The notes: generated by a model not told the origin, from the sequence alone. DNA of 64,000 bases from Calliopsis andreniformis (GCF_051401765.1 NW_027480423.1:11284001-11348000); one strand, 5' to 3'. Positions 40,310-55,231 are shown, counted from the stretch's first letter. Translations and numbers: made by a program.

Positions 40310-40974
40310 GTTGCCCGGAACGTAGAATTGGCCATCACTTTCCTAATTGGTCGCAATTATTCCTGTTATATGATGGAAACACTGTTGTATTTTTTTTGCA
40401 TTTTATGGTTCGGGCGTTGACTTCTAAGGCCCTAACTATTCAATCTGTTGGAGCAAGGCCCTAGGGTGAAGCCTAGGTTGCTCGGAAAGTAGAAATGACC
40501 ATAAGTTTCATACTGGTTGCAATTATTCGTTTTATACGATGGAAAAACTGTTGTATTTATATTGTATTTTATGCTTCTGGCGTTGACTTGTAAGGCACTA
40601 TCTATTCGATCTGGTGGAGCAACGCCCTAGATAGAAGCCTAGTTTGCCCGGAACGTAGAATTGGCCATCACTTTCAAACTGGTTGCAATTATTCCTGTTA
40701 TATGATGGAAACACTGTTGTATTTTTTTTGCATTTTATGGTTCGGGCGTTCACTTCTAAGGTCCTAACTATTCAATCTGTTGGAGCAACGCCCTAGGGTG
40801 AAGCCTAGCTTGCTCGGAAAGTAGGAATGACCATAAGTTTCATACTGGTTGCAATTATTCGTTTTATACGATGGAAACACTGTTGTATTTTTATTGCATT
40901 TTATGCTTCTGGCGTTGACTTCTAAGGCACTAACTATTCGATCTGGTGGAGCAACGCCCTAGAGTGAAGCCTAG
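40310..40974 (+). repeat. Four monomers present once between V and T1
   Basis: Four monomers that separate segment V from T1 here but are missing between the second copies of V and T (junction at 48917-48952). One contains ctttcctaattggtcgc, which adds one base. That base explains why the offset changes by 665 rather than 664. The same oddity also occurs near 44000 and 51970, so the subtype is not unique to this place. Confidence 0.8.
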
Positions 40975-43900
40975 GTTGCCCGGAAGGTAGAATTGGCCAT
41001 CACTTTCAAACTGGTTGCAATTATTCGTTTTATACGATGGAAAAACTGTTGTATTTATATTGTATTTTATGCTTCTGGCGTTGACTTCTAAGGCCCTAGC
41101 TATTCGATCTAGTGGAGCAACGCCCTAGAGTGAAGCCTAGGTTGCCCGGAAAGGACAAATTACCATCACTTTCAAACTGGTTGCAATTAATCTTGTTATA
41201 TGATGGAAAAACTGTTGTATTTTTATTGCATTTTATGCTTCTGGCGTTCACTTCTTAGGCCCTAACTATTCGATCTGGTGGAACAACAGCCTAGGGTGAA
41301 GCCTAGCTTGCCCGGAACGTAGAAATGACCATTACTTTCACACTGTTTGCAATTATTCCTTTTATACGATGGAAAAGCTGTTGTATTTATATCGTATTTT
41401 ATGCTGCTGGCGTTTACTTCTAAGCACCTAACTATTCGATCTGGTGGAGCAACGCCCTAAAGTGAATCCTAGGTTGCTCGGAATGTAGAAATGACCATAA
41501 CTTTCACACTGGTTGCAATTATTCGTTTTATACGATGGAAACGCTGTTGTATTTATATTGTACTTTATGCCTCTGGCGTTGACTTCTAAGGCCATAGCTA
41601 TTAGATGTGGTGGAGCAACGCCCTAGAGTGACGCCTAGGGTGCTCGGAACGTAGAAATGACCATTACTTTCACACTGGTTGCAATTATTCGTTTTATACG
41701 ATTGAAAAGCTGTTGTATTTATATCGTATTTTATGCTTCTGGCGTTTACTTCTAAGGACCTAACTATTCGATCTGGTGGAGCAACGCCCTAGAGTGAATC
41801 CTAGGTTGCTCGGAATGTAGAAATGACCATAACTTTCACACTGGTTGCAATTATTCGTTTTAGACGATGGAAACGCTGTTGTATTTATATTGTACTTTAT
41901 GCCTCTAGCGTTGACTTCTAAGGCACTAACTATTCTATCTGGTGGAGCAACGCCCTAGAGTGAAGCCTAGCTTGCTCGGAAAGTAGAAATGACCATAAGT
42001 TTCATACTGGTTGCAATTATTCGTTTTATACGATCGAAACACTGTTGTATTTTTATTGCATTTTATGCTTCGGGCGTTGACTTCTAAGGCCCTAACCATT
42101 CAATCTGTTGGAGCAACGCCCTAGGGTGAAGCCTAACTTGCTCGGAAAGTAGAAATGACCATAAGTTTCATACTGGTTGCAATTATTCGTTTTATACGAT
42201 TGAAAAACTGTTGTATTTATTTTGTATTTTATGCTTCTGGCGTTTACTTCTAAGGACCTAACTATTCGATCTGGTGGAGCAACGCCCTAGAGTGAATCCT
42301 AGGTTGCTCGGAATGGAGAAATGACCATAACTTTCACACTGGTTGCAATTATTCGTTTTATACGATGGAAACGCCGTTGTATATATATTGTACTTTATGC
42401 CTCTGGCGTTGACTTCTAAGGCCGTAGCTATTAGATGTGGTGGAGGAACGCCCTAGAGTGACGCCTAGGGTGCTCGGAACGTAGGAATGACCATTACTTT
42501 CACACTGGTTGCAATTATTCGTTCTATACGATGGAAGAGCTGTTGTATTTACATCGTATTTTATGCTTCTGGCGTTGACTTCTAAGGCACTAACTATTCG
42601 ATCTGGTGGAGCAACGCCCTGGAGTGAAGCCTAGGTTGCCCGGAACGTAGAATTGGCCATCACTTTCAAACTGGTTGCAATTATTCCTGTTATATGATGG
42701 AAACGCTGTTGTATTTTTTTTGCATTTTATGGTTCGGGCATTGACTTCTAAGGCCCTAACTATTCAATCCGTTGGAGCAACGCCCCAGGGTGAAGCTTAG
42801 GTTGCTCGGAACGTAGGAATGACCATAAGTTGCATACTGATTGCAATTATTTGTTTCATGCGATGGAAAAACTGTTGTATTTATATTGTATTTTATGCTT
42901 CTGGCGTTGACTTCTACGGCATTAACTATTCGATCTAGTGGAGCAACGCCCTAGAGTGAAGCCTAGGTCGCCCGGAAAGGAGAAATGACCATCACGTTCA
43001 AACTGGTTGCAATTAATCCTTTTATACGATGGAAAAGCTGTTGTATTTATATCGTATTTTATGCTTCTGGCGTTGACTTCTAAGGCACTAACTATTCGAT
43101 CTGGTGGAGCAACGCCCTAGAGTGAAGCCTAGGTTGCCCGGAACGTAGAATTGGCCATCACTTTCAAACTGGTTGCAATTATTCCTGTTATATGATGGAA
43201 ACACTGTTGTATTTTAATTGCATTTTATGCTTCGGGCGTTGTCTTCTAAGGCCCTAACTAATCAATCTGTTGCAGCAACGCCCTAGGGTGAAGCCTAGCT
43301 TGCTCGGAAAGTAGAAATAAACATAAGTTTCATACTGGTTGCAATTATTCGTTTTATACGATGGAAAAGCTGTTGTGTTTATATCGTATTTTATGCATCT
43401 GGCGTTGAGTTCTTAGGCCGTAACCATTCGGCCTGGTGGAGCAACGCACTGGAGTGAAACCTAGGTTGCCCGGAACGTAGAATTGGCCATCACTTTCAAA
43501 CTGGATGCAATTATTTTTGTTATATGATGGAAACACTGTTGTGTTTTTTTTGCATTTTATGGTTCGGGCGTTGACTTCTAAGGCCCTAACTATTCAATCC
43601 GTTGGACGAACGCCCTAGGGTGAAGCCTAGGTTGCTCGGAAAGTAGAAATGACCATATGTTTCATACTGGTTGCAATTATTTGTTTCATACGATGGAAAA
43701 ACTGTTGTATTTATATTGTATTTTATGCTTCTGGCGTTGACTTCTAAGGCACTAACTATTCGATCTGGTGGAGCAACGCCCTAGAGTGAAGCCTAGGTTG
43801 CCCGGAACGTAGAATTGGCCATCACTTTCAAACTGGTCGAAATTATTCCTGTTATATGATGGAAACACTGTTGTATTTTTTTTGCATTTTATGGTTCGGG

Positions 43901-46900
43901 CGTTCACTTCTAAGGTCCTAACTATTCAATCTGTTGGAGCAACGCCCTAGAGTGAAGCCTAGGTTGCCCGGAACGTAGAATTGGCCATCACTTTCCTAAT
44001 TGGTCGCAATTATTCCTGTTATATGATGGTAACACTGTTGTATTTTTTTTGCATTTTATGGTTCGGGCGTTGACTTCTAAGGTCCTAACTATTCAATCTG
44101 TTGGAGCAAGGCCCTAGGGTGAAGCCTAGGTTGCTCGGAAAGTAGAAATGACCATAACTTTCACACTGGTTGCAATTATTCGTTTTATACGATGGAAAAG
44201 CTGTTGTATTTATATCGTATTTTATGCTTCCGGCGTTTACTTCTAAGGACCTAACTATTCGATCTGGTGGAGCAACGATCTAGAGTGGATCCTAGGTTGC
44301 TCGGAATGTAAAAATGACCATAACTTTCACAGTGGTTGCAATTATTCGTCTTATACGATGGAAACGCTGTTGTAGTTATATCGTATTTTATGCTTCTGGC
44401 GTTTACTTCTAAGGACCTAACTATTCGATCTGGTGGAGCAACGCCCTAGAGTGAATCCTAGGTTGCTCGGAATGTAGAAATGACCATAACTTTCACACTG
44501 GTTGCAATTATTCGTTTTATACGATGGAAAAGCTGTTGTATTTATATTGTACTTTATGCTTCTGGCGTTGACTTCTAAGGCGCTAACTATTCGATCTGGT
44601 GGAGAAACGCACTATAGTGAAGCCTAGGTTGCCCGGAACGTAGAATTGGCCATCACTTTCAATCTGGTAGCAATTATTCCTGTTATACGATGGAAACACT
44701 GTTGTATTTTTTTTGCATTTTATGTCTCGGGCGTAGAGTCTAAGGCCCTAACTATTTAATCTATTGGAGCAACGCCCTAGGGTGAAACCTGGGTTGCTCG
44801 GAATGTAGAAATGACCATAACTTTCACACTGGTTGCAATTATTCGTTTTATACGATGGAAACGCTGTTGTATATATATTGTACTTTATGCCTCTGGCGTT
44901 GACTTCTAAGGCCGTAGCTATTAGATGTGGTGGAGCAACGCCCTAGAGTGACGCCTAGGATGCTCGGAACGTAGGAATGACCATTACTTTCACACTGGTT
45001 GCAATTATTCGTTTTATACGATGGAAAAACTGTTGTATTTATATTGTATTTTATGTTTCTGGCGTTGACTTCTAAGGCCCTAGCTATTCGATCTAGTGGA
45101 GCAACGCCCTAGAGTGAAGCCTAGGTTGCCCGGAAAGGAGAAATGACCATCACTTTCAAACTGGTTGCAATTAATCTTGTTATACGATGGAAAAACTGGT
45201 GTATTTTTATTGCATTTTATGCTTCTGGCGTTCACTTCTTAGGCCCTAACTATTCGAACTGGTGGAACAACAGCCTAGGGTTAAGCCTAGCTTGCCCGGA
45301 ACGTAGAAATGACCATTACTTTCACACTGTTTGCAATTATTCCTTTTATACGATGGAAAACCTGTTGTATTTATATCGTATTTTATGCTGCTGTTGTTTA
45401 CTTCTAAGGACCTAACAATTCGATCTGTTGGAGCAACGCCCTAGAGTGAATTCTAGGTTGCTCGGAATGTAGAAATGACAATAGCTTTCAAACTTGTTGC
45501 AATTATACGTTTTATACAATGGAAACGCTGTTGTATATATATTGTACTTTATGCCTCTGGCGTTGACTTCTAAGGCCGTAGCTATTAGATGTGGTGGAGC
45601 AACGCCCTACAGTGACGCCTAGGGTGCTCGGAACGTAGGAATGACCATTACTTTTACACTGGTTGCAATTATTCGTTTTATACGATGGAAGAGCTGTTGT
45701 ATTTATATCGTATTTTATGCTTCTGGCGTTGACTTCTAAGGCACTAACTATTCGATCTGGTGGAGCAGCGCCCTAGAGTGAAGCCTAGGTTGCCAGGAAC
45801 GTAGAATTGGCCATCACTTTCAAACTGGTCGAAATTATTCCTGTTATATGATGGAAACACTGTTGTATTTTTTTTGCATTTTATGGTTCGGGCGTTGACT
45901 TCTAAGGCCCTAACTGTTCAATCCGTTTGAGCATCGCCCTAGGGTGAAGCCTAGGTTGCTCGGAAAGTAGAAATGACCATAAGTTTCATACTGGTTGCAA
46001 TTATTCGTTTTATACGATGGAAAAACTGTTGTATTTATATTGTATTTTACGCTTCTGGCGTTTACTTCTAAGGACCTAACTATTCGATCTGGTGGAGCAA
46101 CGCACTAGAGTGAATCCTAGGTTGCTCGGAATGTAGAAATGACCATAACTTTCACACTGGTTGCAATTACTCGTTTTATACGATGGAAATGCTGTTGTAT
46201 TTATATCGTATTTTATGCTTCTGTCGTTTACTTCTAAGGACCGAACTATTCGATCTGGTGGAGCAACGCCCTAGAGTGAATCCTAGGTTGCTCGGAATGT
46301 AGAGATGACCATAACTTTCACACTGTTTGCAATTATTCGTTTTATACGATGGAAACGCTGTTGTATTTATATTGTACCTTATGCCTCTGGCGTTGACTTC
46401 TAAGGCCATAGCTATTCGATGTGGTGGAGCAACGACCTAGAGTGACGCCTAGGGTGCTCGGAACGTAGAAATGACCATTACTTTCACACTGGTTGCAATT
46501 ATTTGTTTTATACGATGGAAAAGCTGTTGTATTTATATCGTATTTTATGCTTCTGGCGTTTACTTCTAAGGACCTAACTATTCGATCTGGTGGAGCAACG
46601 CCCTAGAGTGAATCCTAGGTTGCTCGGAATGTAGAAATGACCATAACTTTCACACTGGTTGCAATTATTCGTTTTAGACGATGGAAACGCTGTTGTATTT
46701 ATATTGTACTTTATGCCTCTGGCGTTGACTTCTAAGGCACTAACTATTCTATCTGGTGGAGCAACGCCCTATGGTGAAGTCTAGCTTGCTCGGAAAGTAG
46801 AAACGACCATAAGTTTCATACTGGTTGCAATTATTCGTTTTATACGATGGAAACACTGTTGTATTTTTATTGTATTTTATGCTTCGGGCGTTGACTTCTA

Positions 46901-47263
46901 AGGCCCTAACCATTCAATCTGTTGGAGCAACGCCCTAGGGTGAAGCCTAACATGCTCGGAAGGTAGAAATGACCATAAGTTTCATACTGGTTGCCATTAT
47001 TCCTTTTATACGATGGAAAAGCTGTTGTATTTATATCGTATTTTATACTGCTGGCGTTTACTTCTAAGGACCTAACTATTCGATCTGGTGGAGCAACGCC
47101 CTAGAGTGAATCCTAGGTTGCTCGGAATGTAGAAATGACCATAACTTTCACACTGGTTGCAATTATTCGTTTTATACGATGGAAACGCTGCTGTATTTAT
47201 ATCGTATTTTATTCTTCTGGCGTTTACTTCTAAGGACCTAACTATTCGATCTGGTGGAGCAAC
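40975..47263 (+). repeat. Segment T, copy 1 (about 38 monomers, 6.3 kb)
   Basis: It aligns with 48943-55231 at a constant offset of 7968 bp (48 monomers). By eye I find nine substitutions: 41201, 41871, 42221, 43228, 45361, 45417, 45637, 46699 and 47069. That is about 99.86% identity, with no indel. Characteristic monomers include a ctgctggcg type, a caacagcctaggg type, a gaccatcacgttc type, a gttgtgttt type (43340) and a 165-base monomer with gggcgtagagtctaagg (44667). The plus-strand 90-codon frame at 45143-45415 is a by-product of the repeat and is not called as a gene. Confidence 0.9.
44793..45640 (+). repeat. Nested 848-bp block, copy 1
   Basis: Roughly five monomers that recur at 47283-48130 (offset 2490 bp, 15 monomers) and again within T2 at 52761-53608. 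At 45361 and 45417 this copy has c and a where both other copies have t and t, so these two bases look like changes private to this copy. Similarity ends after gaatgacca on the right and after gtgaaacctg on the left. Confidence 0.82.
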
Positions 47264-48942
47264 GCCCTAGAGTGAATACTAGGTTGCTCGGAATGTAGAA
47301 ATGACCATAACTTTCACACTGGTTGCAATTATTCGTTTTATACGATGGAAACGCTGTTGTATATATATTGTACTTTATGCCTCTGGCGTTGACTTCTAAG
47401 GCCGTAGCTATTAGATGTGGTGGAGCAACGCCCTAGAGTGACGCCTAGGATGCTCGGAACGTAGGAATGACCATTACTTTCACACTGGTTGCAATTATTC
47501 GTTTTATACGATGGAAAAACTGTTGTATTTATATTGTATTTTATGTTTCTGGCGTTGACTTCTAAGGCCCTAGCTATTCGATCTAGTGGAGCAACGCCCT
47601 AGAGTGAAGCCTAGGTTGCCCGGAAAGGAGAAATGACCATCACTTTCAAACTGGTTGCAATTAATCTTGTTATACGATGGAAAAACTGGTGTATTTTTAT
47701 TGCATTTTATGCTTCTGGCGTTCACTTCTTAGGCCCTAACTATTCGAACTGGTGGAACAACAGCCTAGGGTTAAGCCTAGCTTGCCCGGAACGTAGAAAT
47801 GACCATTACTTTCACACTGTTTGCAATTATTCCTTTTATACGATGGAAAATCTGTTGTATTTATATCGTATTTTATGCTGCTGTTGTTTACTTCTAAGGA
47901 CCTAACTATTCGATCTGTTGGAGCAACGCCCTAGAGTGAATTCTAGGTTGCTCGGAATGTAGAAATGACAATAGCTTTCAAACTTGTTGCAATTATACGT
48001 TTTATACAATGGAAACGCTGTTGTATATATATTGTACTTTATGCCTCTGGCGTTGACGTCTAAGGCCGTAGCTATTAGATGTGGTGGAGCGACGCCCTAG
48101 AGTGACGCCTAGGGTGCTCGGAACGTAGGAATGACCATAACTTTCACACTGGTTGCAATTATTCGTTTTAGACGATGGAAACGCTGTTGTATTTATATTG
48201 TACTTTATGCCTCTGGCGTTGACTTCTAAGGCACTAACTATTCTATCTGGTGGAGCAGCGCCCTAGAGTGAAGCCTAGGTTTTTCGGAATGTAGAAATGA
48301 CCATAACATTCACACTTGTTGCAATTATTCGTTTTATACGATGGAAACGCTGTTGTATTTATATTGTACTTTATGCCTCTGGCGTTGACTTCTAAGGCAC
48401 TAACTATTCGATCTGGTGGAGCAACGCCCTAGAGTGAATCCTAGGTTGCTCGGAATGTAGAAATGACCATAACTTTCACACTGGTTGCAATTATTCGTTT
48501 TATACGATGGAAACGCTGTTGTATATATATTGTACTTTATGCCTCTGGCGTTGACTTCTAAGGCCGTAGCTATTAGATGTGGTGGAGCGACGCCCTAGAG
48601 TGACGCCTAGGGTGCTCGGAACGTAGGAATGACCATTACTTTCACACTGGTTGCAATTATTCGTTATATACGATGGAAGAGCTGTCGTATTTACATCGTA
48701 TTTTATGCTTCTCGCGTTGACTTCTAAGGCACTAACTATTCGATCTGGTAGAGCAACGCCCTAGAGTGAAGCCTAGGTTGCCCGGAACGTAGAATTGGCC
48801 ATCACTTTCAAACTGGTCGAAATTATTCCTGTTATATGATGGAAACACTGTTGTATTTTTTTTGCATTTTATGGTTCGGGCGTTCACTTCTAAGGTCCTA
48901 ACTATTCAATCTGTTGGAGCAACGCCCTAGAGTGAAGCCTAG
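47264..48942 (+). repeat. Junction region: nested block copy 2 plus segment V copy 2
   Basis: After T1 ends, 47283-48130 copies 44793-45640, then 48130-48942 copies 39497-40309. The joins occur in register: no monomer is cut to an abnormal length. At 48058 this copy reads gttgacgtc where the others read gttgacttc. Near 48090 the sequence reads gagcgacgccctagag, matching segment V rather than the nested block (gagcaacgccctacag), so the true switch may lie upstream of 48130. Confidence 0.8.
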
Positions 48943-51900
48943 GTTGCCCGGAAGGTAGAATTGGCCATCACTTTCAAACTGGTTGCAATTATTCGTTTTA
49001 TACGATGGAAAAACTGTTGTATTTATATTGTATTTTATGCTTCTGGCGTTGACTTCTAAGGCCCTAGCTATTCGATCTAGTGGAGCAACGCCCTAGAGTG
49101 AAGCCTAGGTTGCCCGGAAAGGACAAATTACCATCACTTTCAAACTGGTTGCAATTAATCTTGTTATACGATGGAAAAACTGTTGTATTTTTATTGCATT
49201 TTATGCTTCTGGCGTTCACTTCTTAGGCCCTAACTATTCGATCTGGTGGAACAACAGCCTAGGGTGAAGCCTAGCTTGCCCGGAACGTAGAAATGACCAT
49301 TACTTTCACACTGTTTGCAATTATTCCTTTTATACGATGGAAAAGCTGTTGTATTTATATCGTATTTTATGCTGCTGGCGTTTACTTCTAAGCACCTAAC
49401 TATTCGATCTGGTGGAGCAACGCCCTAAAGTGAATCCTAGGTTGCTCGGAATGTAGAAATGACCATAACTTTCACACTGGTTGCAATTATTCGTTTTATA
49501 CGATGGAAACGCTGTTGTATTTATATTGTACTTTATGCCTCTGGCGTTGACTTCTAAGGCCATAGCTATTAGATGTGGTGGAGCAACGCCCTAGAGTGAC
49601 GCCTAGGGTGCTCGGAACGTAGAAATGACCATTACTTTCACACTGGTTGCAATTATTCGTTTTATACGATTGAAAAGCTGTTGTATTTATATCGTATTTT
49701 ATGCTTCTGGCGTTTACTTCTAAGGACCTAACTATTCGATCTGGTGGAGCAACGCCCTAGAGTGAATCCTAGGTTGCTCGGAATGTAGAAATGACCATAA
49801 CTTTCACACTGGTTGCAATTATTCGTTTTAGACGATGGTAACGCTGTTGTATTTATATTGTACTTTATGCCTCTAGCGTTGACTTCTAAGGCACTAACTA
49901 TTCTATCTGGTGGAGCAACGCCCTAGAGTGAAGCCTAGCTTGCTCGGAAAGTAGAAATGACCATAAGTTTCATACTGGTTGCAATTATTCGTTTTATACG
50001 ATCGAAACACTGTTGTATTTTTATTGCATTTTATGCTTCGGGCGTTGACTTCTAAGGCCCTAACCATTCAATCTGTTGGAGCAACGCCCTAGGGTGAAGC
50101 CTAACTTGCTCGGAAAGTAGAAATGACCATAAGTTTCATACTGGTTGCAATTATTCGTTTTATACGATTGAAAAACTGTTGTATTTATATTGTATTTTAT
50201 GCTTCTGGCGTTTACTTCTAAGGACCTAACTATTCGATCTGGTGGAGCAACGCCCTAGAGTGAATCCTAGGTTGCTCGGAATGGAGAAATGACCATAACT
50301 TTCACACTGGTTGCAATTATTCGTTTTATACGATGGAAACGCCGTTGTATATATATTGTACTTTATGCCTCTGGCGTTGACTTCTAAGGCCGTAGCTATT
50401 AGATGTGGTGGAGGAACGCCCTAGAGTGACGCCTAGGGTGCTCGGAACGTAGGAATGACCATTACTTTCACACTGGTTGCAATTATTCGTTCTATACGAT
50501 GGAAGAGCTGTTGTATTTACATCGTATTTTATGCTTCTGGCGTTGACTTCTAAGGCACTAACTATTCGATCTGGTGGAGCAACGCCCTGGAGTGAAGCCT
50601 AGGTTGCCCGGAACGTAGAATTGGCCATCACTTTCAAACTGGTTGCAATTATTCCTGTTATATGATGGAAACGCTGTTGTATTTTTTTTGCATTTTATGG
50701 TTCGGGCATTGACTTCTAAGGCCCTAACTATTCAATCCGTTGGAGCAACGCCCCAGGGTGAAGCTTAGGTTGCTCGGAACGTAGGAATGACCATAAGTTG
50801 CATACTGATTGCAATTATTTGTTTCATGCGATGGAAAAACTGTTGTATTTATATTGTATTTTATGCTTCTGGCGTTGACTTCTACGGCATTAACTATTCG
50901 ATCTAGTGGAGCAACGCCCTAGAGTGAAGCCTAGGTCGCCCGGAAAGGAGAAATGACCATCACGTTCAAACTGGTTGCAATTAATCCTTTTATACGATGG
51001 AAAAGCTGTTGTATTTATATCGTATTTTATGCTTCTGGCGTTGACTTCTAAGGCACTAACTATTCGATCTGGTGGAGCAACGCCCTAGAGTGAAGCCTAG
51101 GTTGCCCGGAACGTAGAATTGGCCATCACTTTCAAACTGGTTGCAATTATTCCTGTTATATGATGGAAACACTGTTGTATTTTAATTGCATTTTACGCTT
51201 CGGGCGTTGTCTTCTAAGGCCCTAACTAATCAATCTGTTGCAGCAACGCCCTAGGGTGAAGCCTAGCTTGCTCGGAAAGTAGAAATAAACATAAGTTTCA
51301 TACTGGTTGCAATTATTCGTTTTATACGATGGAAAAGCTGTTGTGTTTATATCGTATTTTATGCATCTGGCGTTGAGTTCTTAGGCCGTAACCATTCGGC
51401 CTGGTGGAGCAACGCACTGGAGTGAAACCTAGGTTGCCCGGAACGTAGAATTGGCCATCACTTTCAAACTGGATGCAATTATTTTTGTTATATGATGGAA
51501 ACACTGTTGTGTTTTTTTTGCATTTTATGGTTCGGGCGTTGACTTCTAAGGCCCTAACTATTCAATCCGTTGGACGAACGCCCTAGGGTGAAGCCTAGGT
51601 TGCTCGGAAAGTAGAAATGACCATATGTTTCATACTGGTTGCAATTATTTGTTTCATACGATGGAAAAACTGTTGTATTTATATTGTATTTTATGCTTCT
51701 GGCGTTGACTTCTAAGGCACTAACTATTCGATCTGGTGGAGCAACGCCCTAGAGTGAAGCCTAGGTTGCCCGGAACGTAGAATTGGCCATCACTTTCAAA
51801 CTGGTCGAAATTATTCCTGTTATATGATGGAAACACTGTTGTATTTTTTTTGCATTTTATGGTTCGGGCGTTCACTTCTAAGGTCCTAACTATTCAATCT

Positions 51901-54900
51901 GTTGGAGCAACGCCCTAGAGTGAAGCCTAGGTTGCCCGGAACGTAGAATTGGCCATCACTTTCCTAATTGGTCGCAATTATTCCTGTTATATGATGGTAA
52001 CACTGTTGTATTTTTTTTGCATTTTATGGTTCGGGCGTTGACTTCTAAGGTCCTAACTATTCAATCTGTTGGAGCAAGGCCCTAGGGTGAAGCCTAGGTT
52101 GCTCGGAAAGTAGAAATGACCATAACTTTCACACTGGTTGCAATTATTCGTTTTATACGATGGAAAAGCTGTTGTATTTATATCGTATTTTATGCTTCCG
52201 GCGTTTACTTCTAAGGACCTAACTATTCGATCTGGTGGAGCAACGATCTAGAGTGGATCCTAGGTTGCTCGGAATGTAAAAATGACCATAACTTTCACAG
52301 TGGTTGCAATTATTCGTCTTATACGATGGAAACGCTGTTGTAGTTATATCGTATTTTATGCTTCTGGCGTTTACTTCTAAGGACCTAACTATTCGATCTG
52401 GTGGAGCAACGCCCTAGAGTGAATCCTAGGTTGCTCGGAATGTAGAAATGACCATAACTTTCACACTGGTTGCAATTATTCGTTTTATACGATGGAAAAG
52501 CTGTTGTATTTATATTGTACTTTATGCTTCTGGCGTTGACTTCTAAGGCGCTAACTATTCGATCTGGTGGAGAAACGCACTATAGTGAAGCCTAGGTTGC
52601 CCGGAACGTAGAATTGGCCATCACTTTCAATCTGGTAGCAATTATTCCTGTTATACGATGGAAACACTGTTGTATTTTTTTTGCATTTTATGTCTCGGGC
52701 GTAGAGTCTAAGGCCCTAACTATTTAATCTATTGGAGCAACGCCCTAGGGTGAAACCTGGGTTGCTCGGAATGTAGAAATGACCATAACTTTCACACTGG
52801 TTGCAATTATTCGTTTTATACGATGGAAACGCTGTTGTATATATATTGTACTTTATGCCTCTGGCGTTGACTTCTAAGGCCGTAGCTATTAGATGTGGTG
52901 GAGCAACGCCCTAGAGTGACGCCTAGGATGCTCGGAACGTAGGAATGACCATTACTTTCACACTGGTTGCAATTATTCGTTTTATACGATGGAAAAACTG
53001 TTGTATTTATATTGTATTTTATGTTTCTGGCGTTGACTTCTAAGGCCCTAGCTATTCGATCTAGTGGAGCAACGCCCTAGAGTGAAGCCTAGGTTGCCCG
53101 GAAAGGAGAAATGACCATCACTTTCAAACTGGTTGCAATTAATCTTGTTATACGATGGAAAAACTGGTGTATTTTTATTGCATTTTATGCTTCTGGCGTT
53201 CACTTCTTAGGCCCTAACTATTCGAACTGGTGGAACAACAGCCTAGGGTTAAGCCTAGCTTGCCCGGAACGTAGAAATGACCATTACTTTCACACTGTTT
53301 GCAATTATTCCTTTTATACGATGGAAAATCTGTTGTATTTATATCGTATTTTATGCTGCTGTTGTTTACTTCTAAGGACCTAACTATTCGATCTGTTGGA
53401 GCAACGCCCTAGAGTGAATTCTAGGTTGCTCGGAATGTAGAAATGACAATAGCTTTCAAACTTGTTGCAATTATACGTTTTATACAATGGAAACGCTGTT
53501 GTATATATATTGTACTTTATGCCTCTGGCGTTGACTTCTAAGGCCGTAGCTATTAGATGTGGTGGAGCAACGCCCTACAGTGACGCCTAGGGTGCTCGGA
53601 ACGTGGGAATGACCATTACTTTTACACTGGTTGCAATTATTCGTTTTATACGATGGAAGAGCTGTTGTATTTATATCGTATTTTATGCTTCTGGCGTTGA
53701 CTTCTAAGGCACTAACTATTCGATCTGGTGGAGCAGCGCCCTAGAGTGAAGCCTAGGTTGCCAGGAACGTAGAATTGGCCATCACTTTCAAACTGGTCGA
53801 AATTATTCCTGTTATATGATGGAAACACTGTTGTATTTTTTTTGCATTTTATGGTTCGGGCGTTGACTTCTAAGGCCCTAACTGTTCAATCCGTTTGAGC
53901 ATCGCCCTAGGGTGAAGCCTAGGTTGCTCGGAAAGTAGAAATGACCATAAGTTTCATACTGGTTGCAATTATTCGTTTTATACGATGGAAAAACTGTTGT
54001 ATTTATATTGTATTTTACGCTTCTGGCGTTTACTTCTAAGGACCTAACTATTCGATCTGGTGGAGCAACGCACTAGAGTGAATCCTAGGTTGCTCGGAAT
54101 GTAGAAATGACCATAACTTTCACACTGGTTGCAATTACTCGTTTTATACGATGGAAATGCTGTTGTATTTATATCGTATTTTATGCTTCTGTCGTTTACT
54201 TCTAAGGACCGAACTATTCGATCTGGTGGAGCAACGCCCTAGAGTGAATCCTAGGTTGCTCGGAATGTAGAGATGACCATAACTTTCACACTGTTTGCAA
54301 TTATTCGTTTTATACGATGGAAACGCTGTTGTATTTATATTGTACCTTATGCCTCTGGCGTTGACTTCTAAGGCCATAGCTATTCGATGTGGTGGAGCAA
54401 CGACCTAGAGTGACGCCTAGGGTGCTCGGAACGTAGAAATGACCATTACTTTCACACTGGTTGCAATTATTTGTTTTATACGATGGAAAAGCTGTTGTAT
54501 TTATATCGTATTTTATGCTTCTGGCGTTTACTTCTAAGGACCTAACTATTCGATCTGGTGGAGCAACGCCCTAGAGTGAATCCTAGGTTGCTCGGAATGT
54601 AGAAATGACCATAACTTTCACACTGGTTGCAATTATTCGTTTTAGACGATGGAAACGCTGTTGTATATATATTGTACTTTATGCCTCTGGCGTTGACTTC
54701 TAAGGCACTAACTATTCTATCTGGTGGAGCAACGCCCTATGGTGAAGTCTAGCTTGCTCGGAAAGTAGAAACGACCATAAGTTTCATACTGGTTGCAATT
54801 ATTCGTTTTATACGATGGAAACACTGTTGTATTTTTATTGTATTTTATGCTTCGGGCGTTGACTTCTAAGGCCCTAACCATTCAATCTGTTGGAGCAACG

Positions 54901-55231
54901 CCCTAGGGTGAAGCCTAACATGCTCGGAAGGTAGAAATGACCATAAGTTTCATACTGGTTGCCATTATTCCTTTTATACGATGGAAAAGCTGTTGTATTT
55001 ATATCGTATTTTATACTGCTGGCGTTTACTTCTAAGAACCTAACTATTCGATCTGGTGGAGCAACGCCCTAGAGTGAATCCTAGGTTGCTCGGAATGTAG
55101 AAATGACCATAACTTTCACACTGGTTGCAATTATTCGTTTTATACGATGGAAACGCTGCTGTATTTATATCGTATTTTATTCTTCTGGCGTTTACTTCTA
55201 AGGACCTAACTATTCGATCTGGTGGAGCAAC
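48943..55231 (+). repeat. Segment T, copy 2 (about 38 monomers, 6.3 kb)
   Basis: Duplicate of 40975-47263. Bases that differ from copy 1 are 49169 c, 49839 t, 50189 a, 51196 c, 53329 t, 53385 t, 53605 g, 54667 a and 55037 a. The right end lies in ctaactattcgatctggtgg followed by agcaacgc, a tract common to many monomers, so the exact breakpoint is blurred over a few tens of bases. Confidence 0.9.

Noticed and set aside
45143..53383. Three copies of a plus-strand 90-codon frame (45143, 47633, 53111)
   Set aside because: All lie in the same duplicated satellite block at offsets of 2490 and 5478 bp and cross monomer boundaries. Apparent conservation is recent duplication, not selection on a protein.
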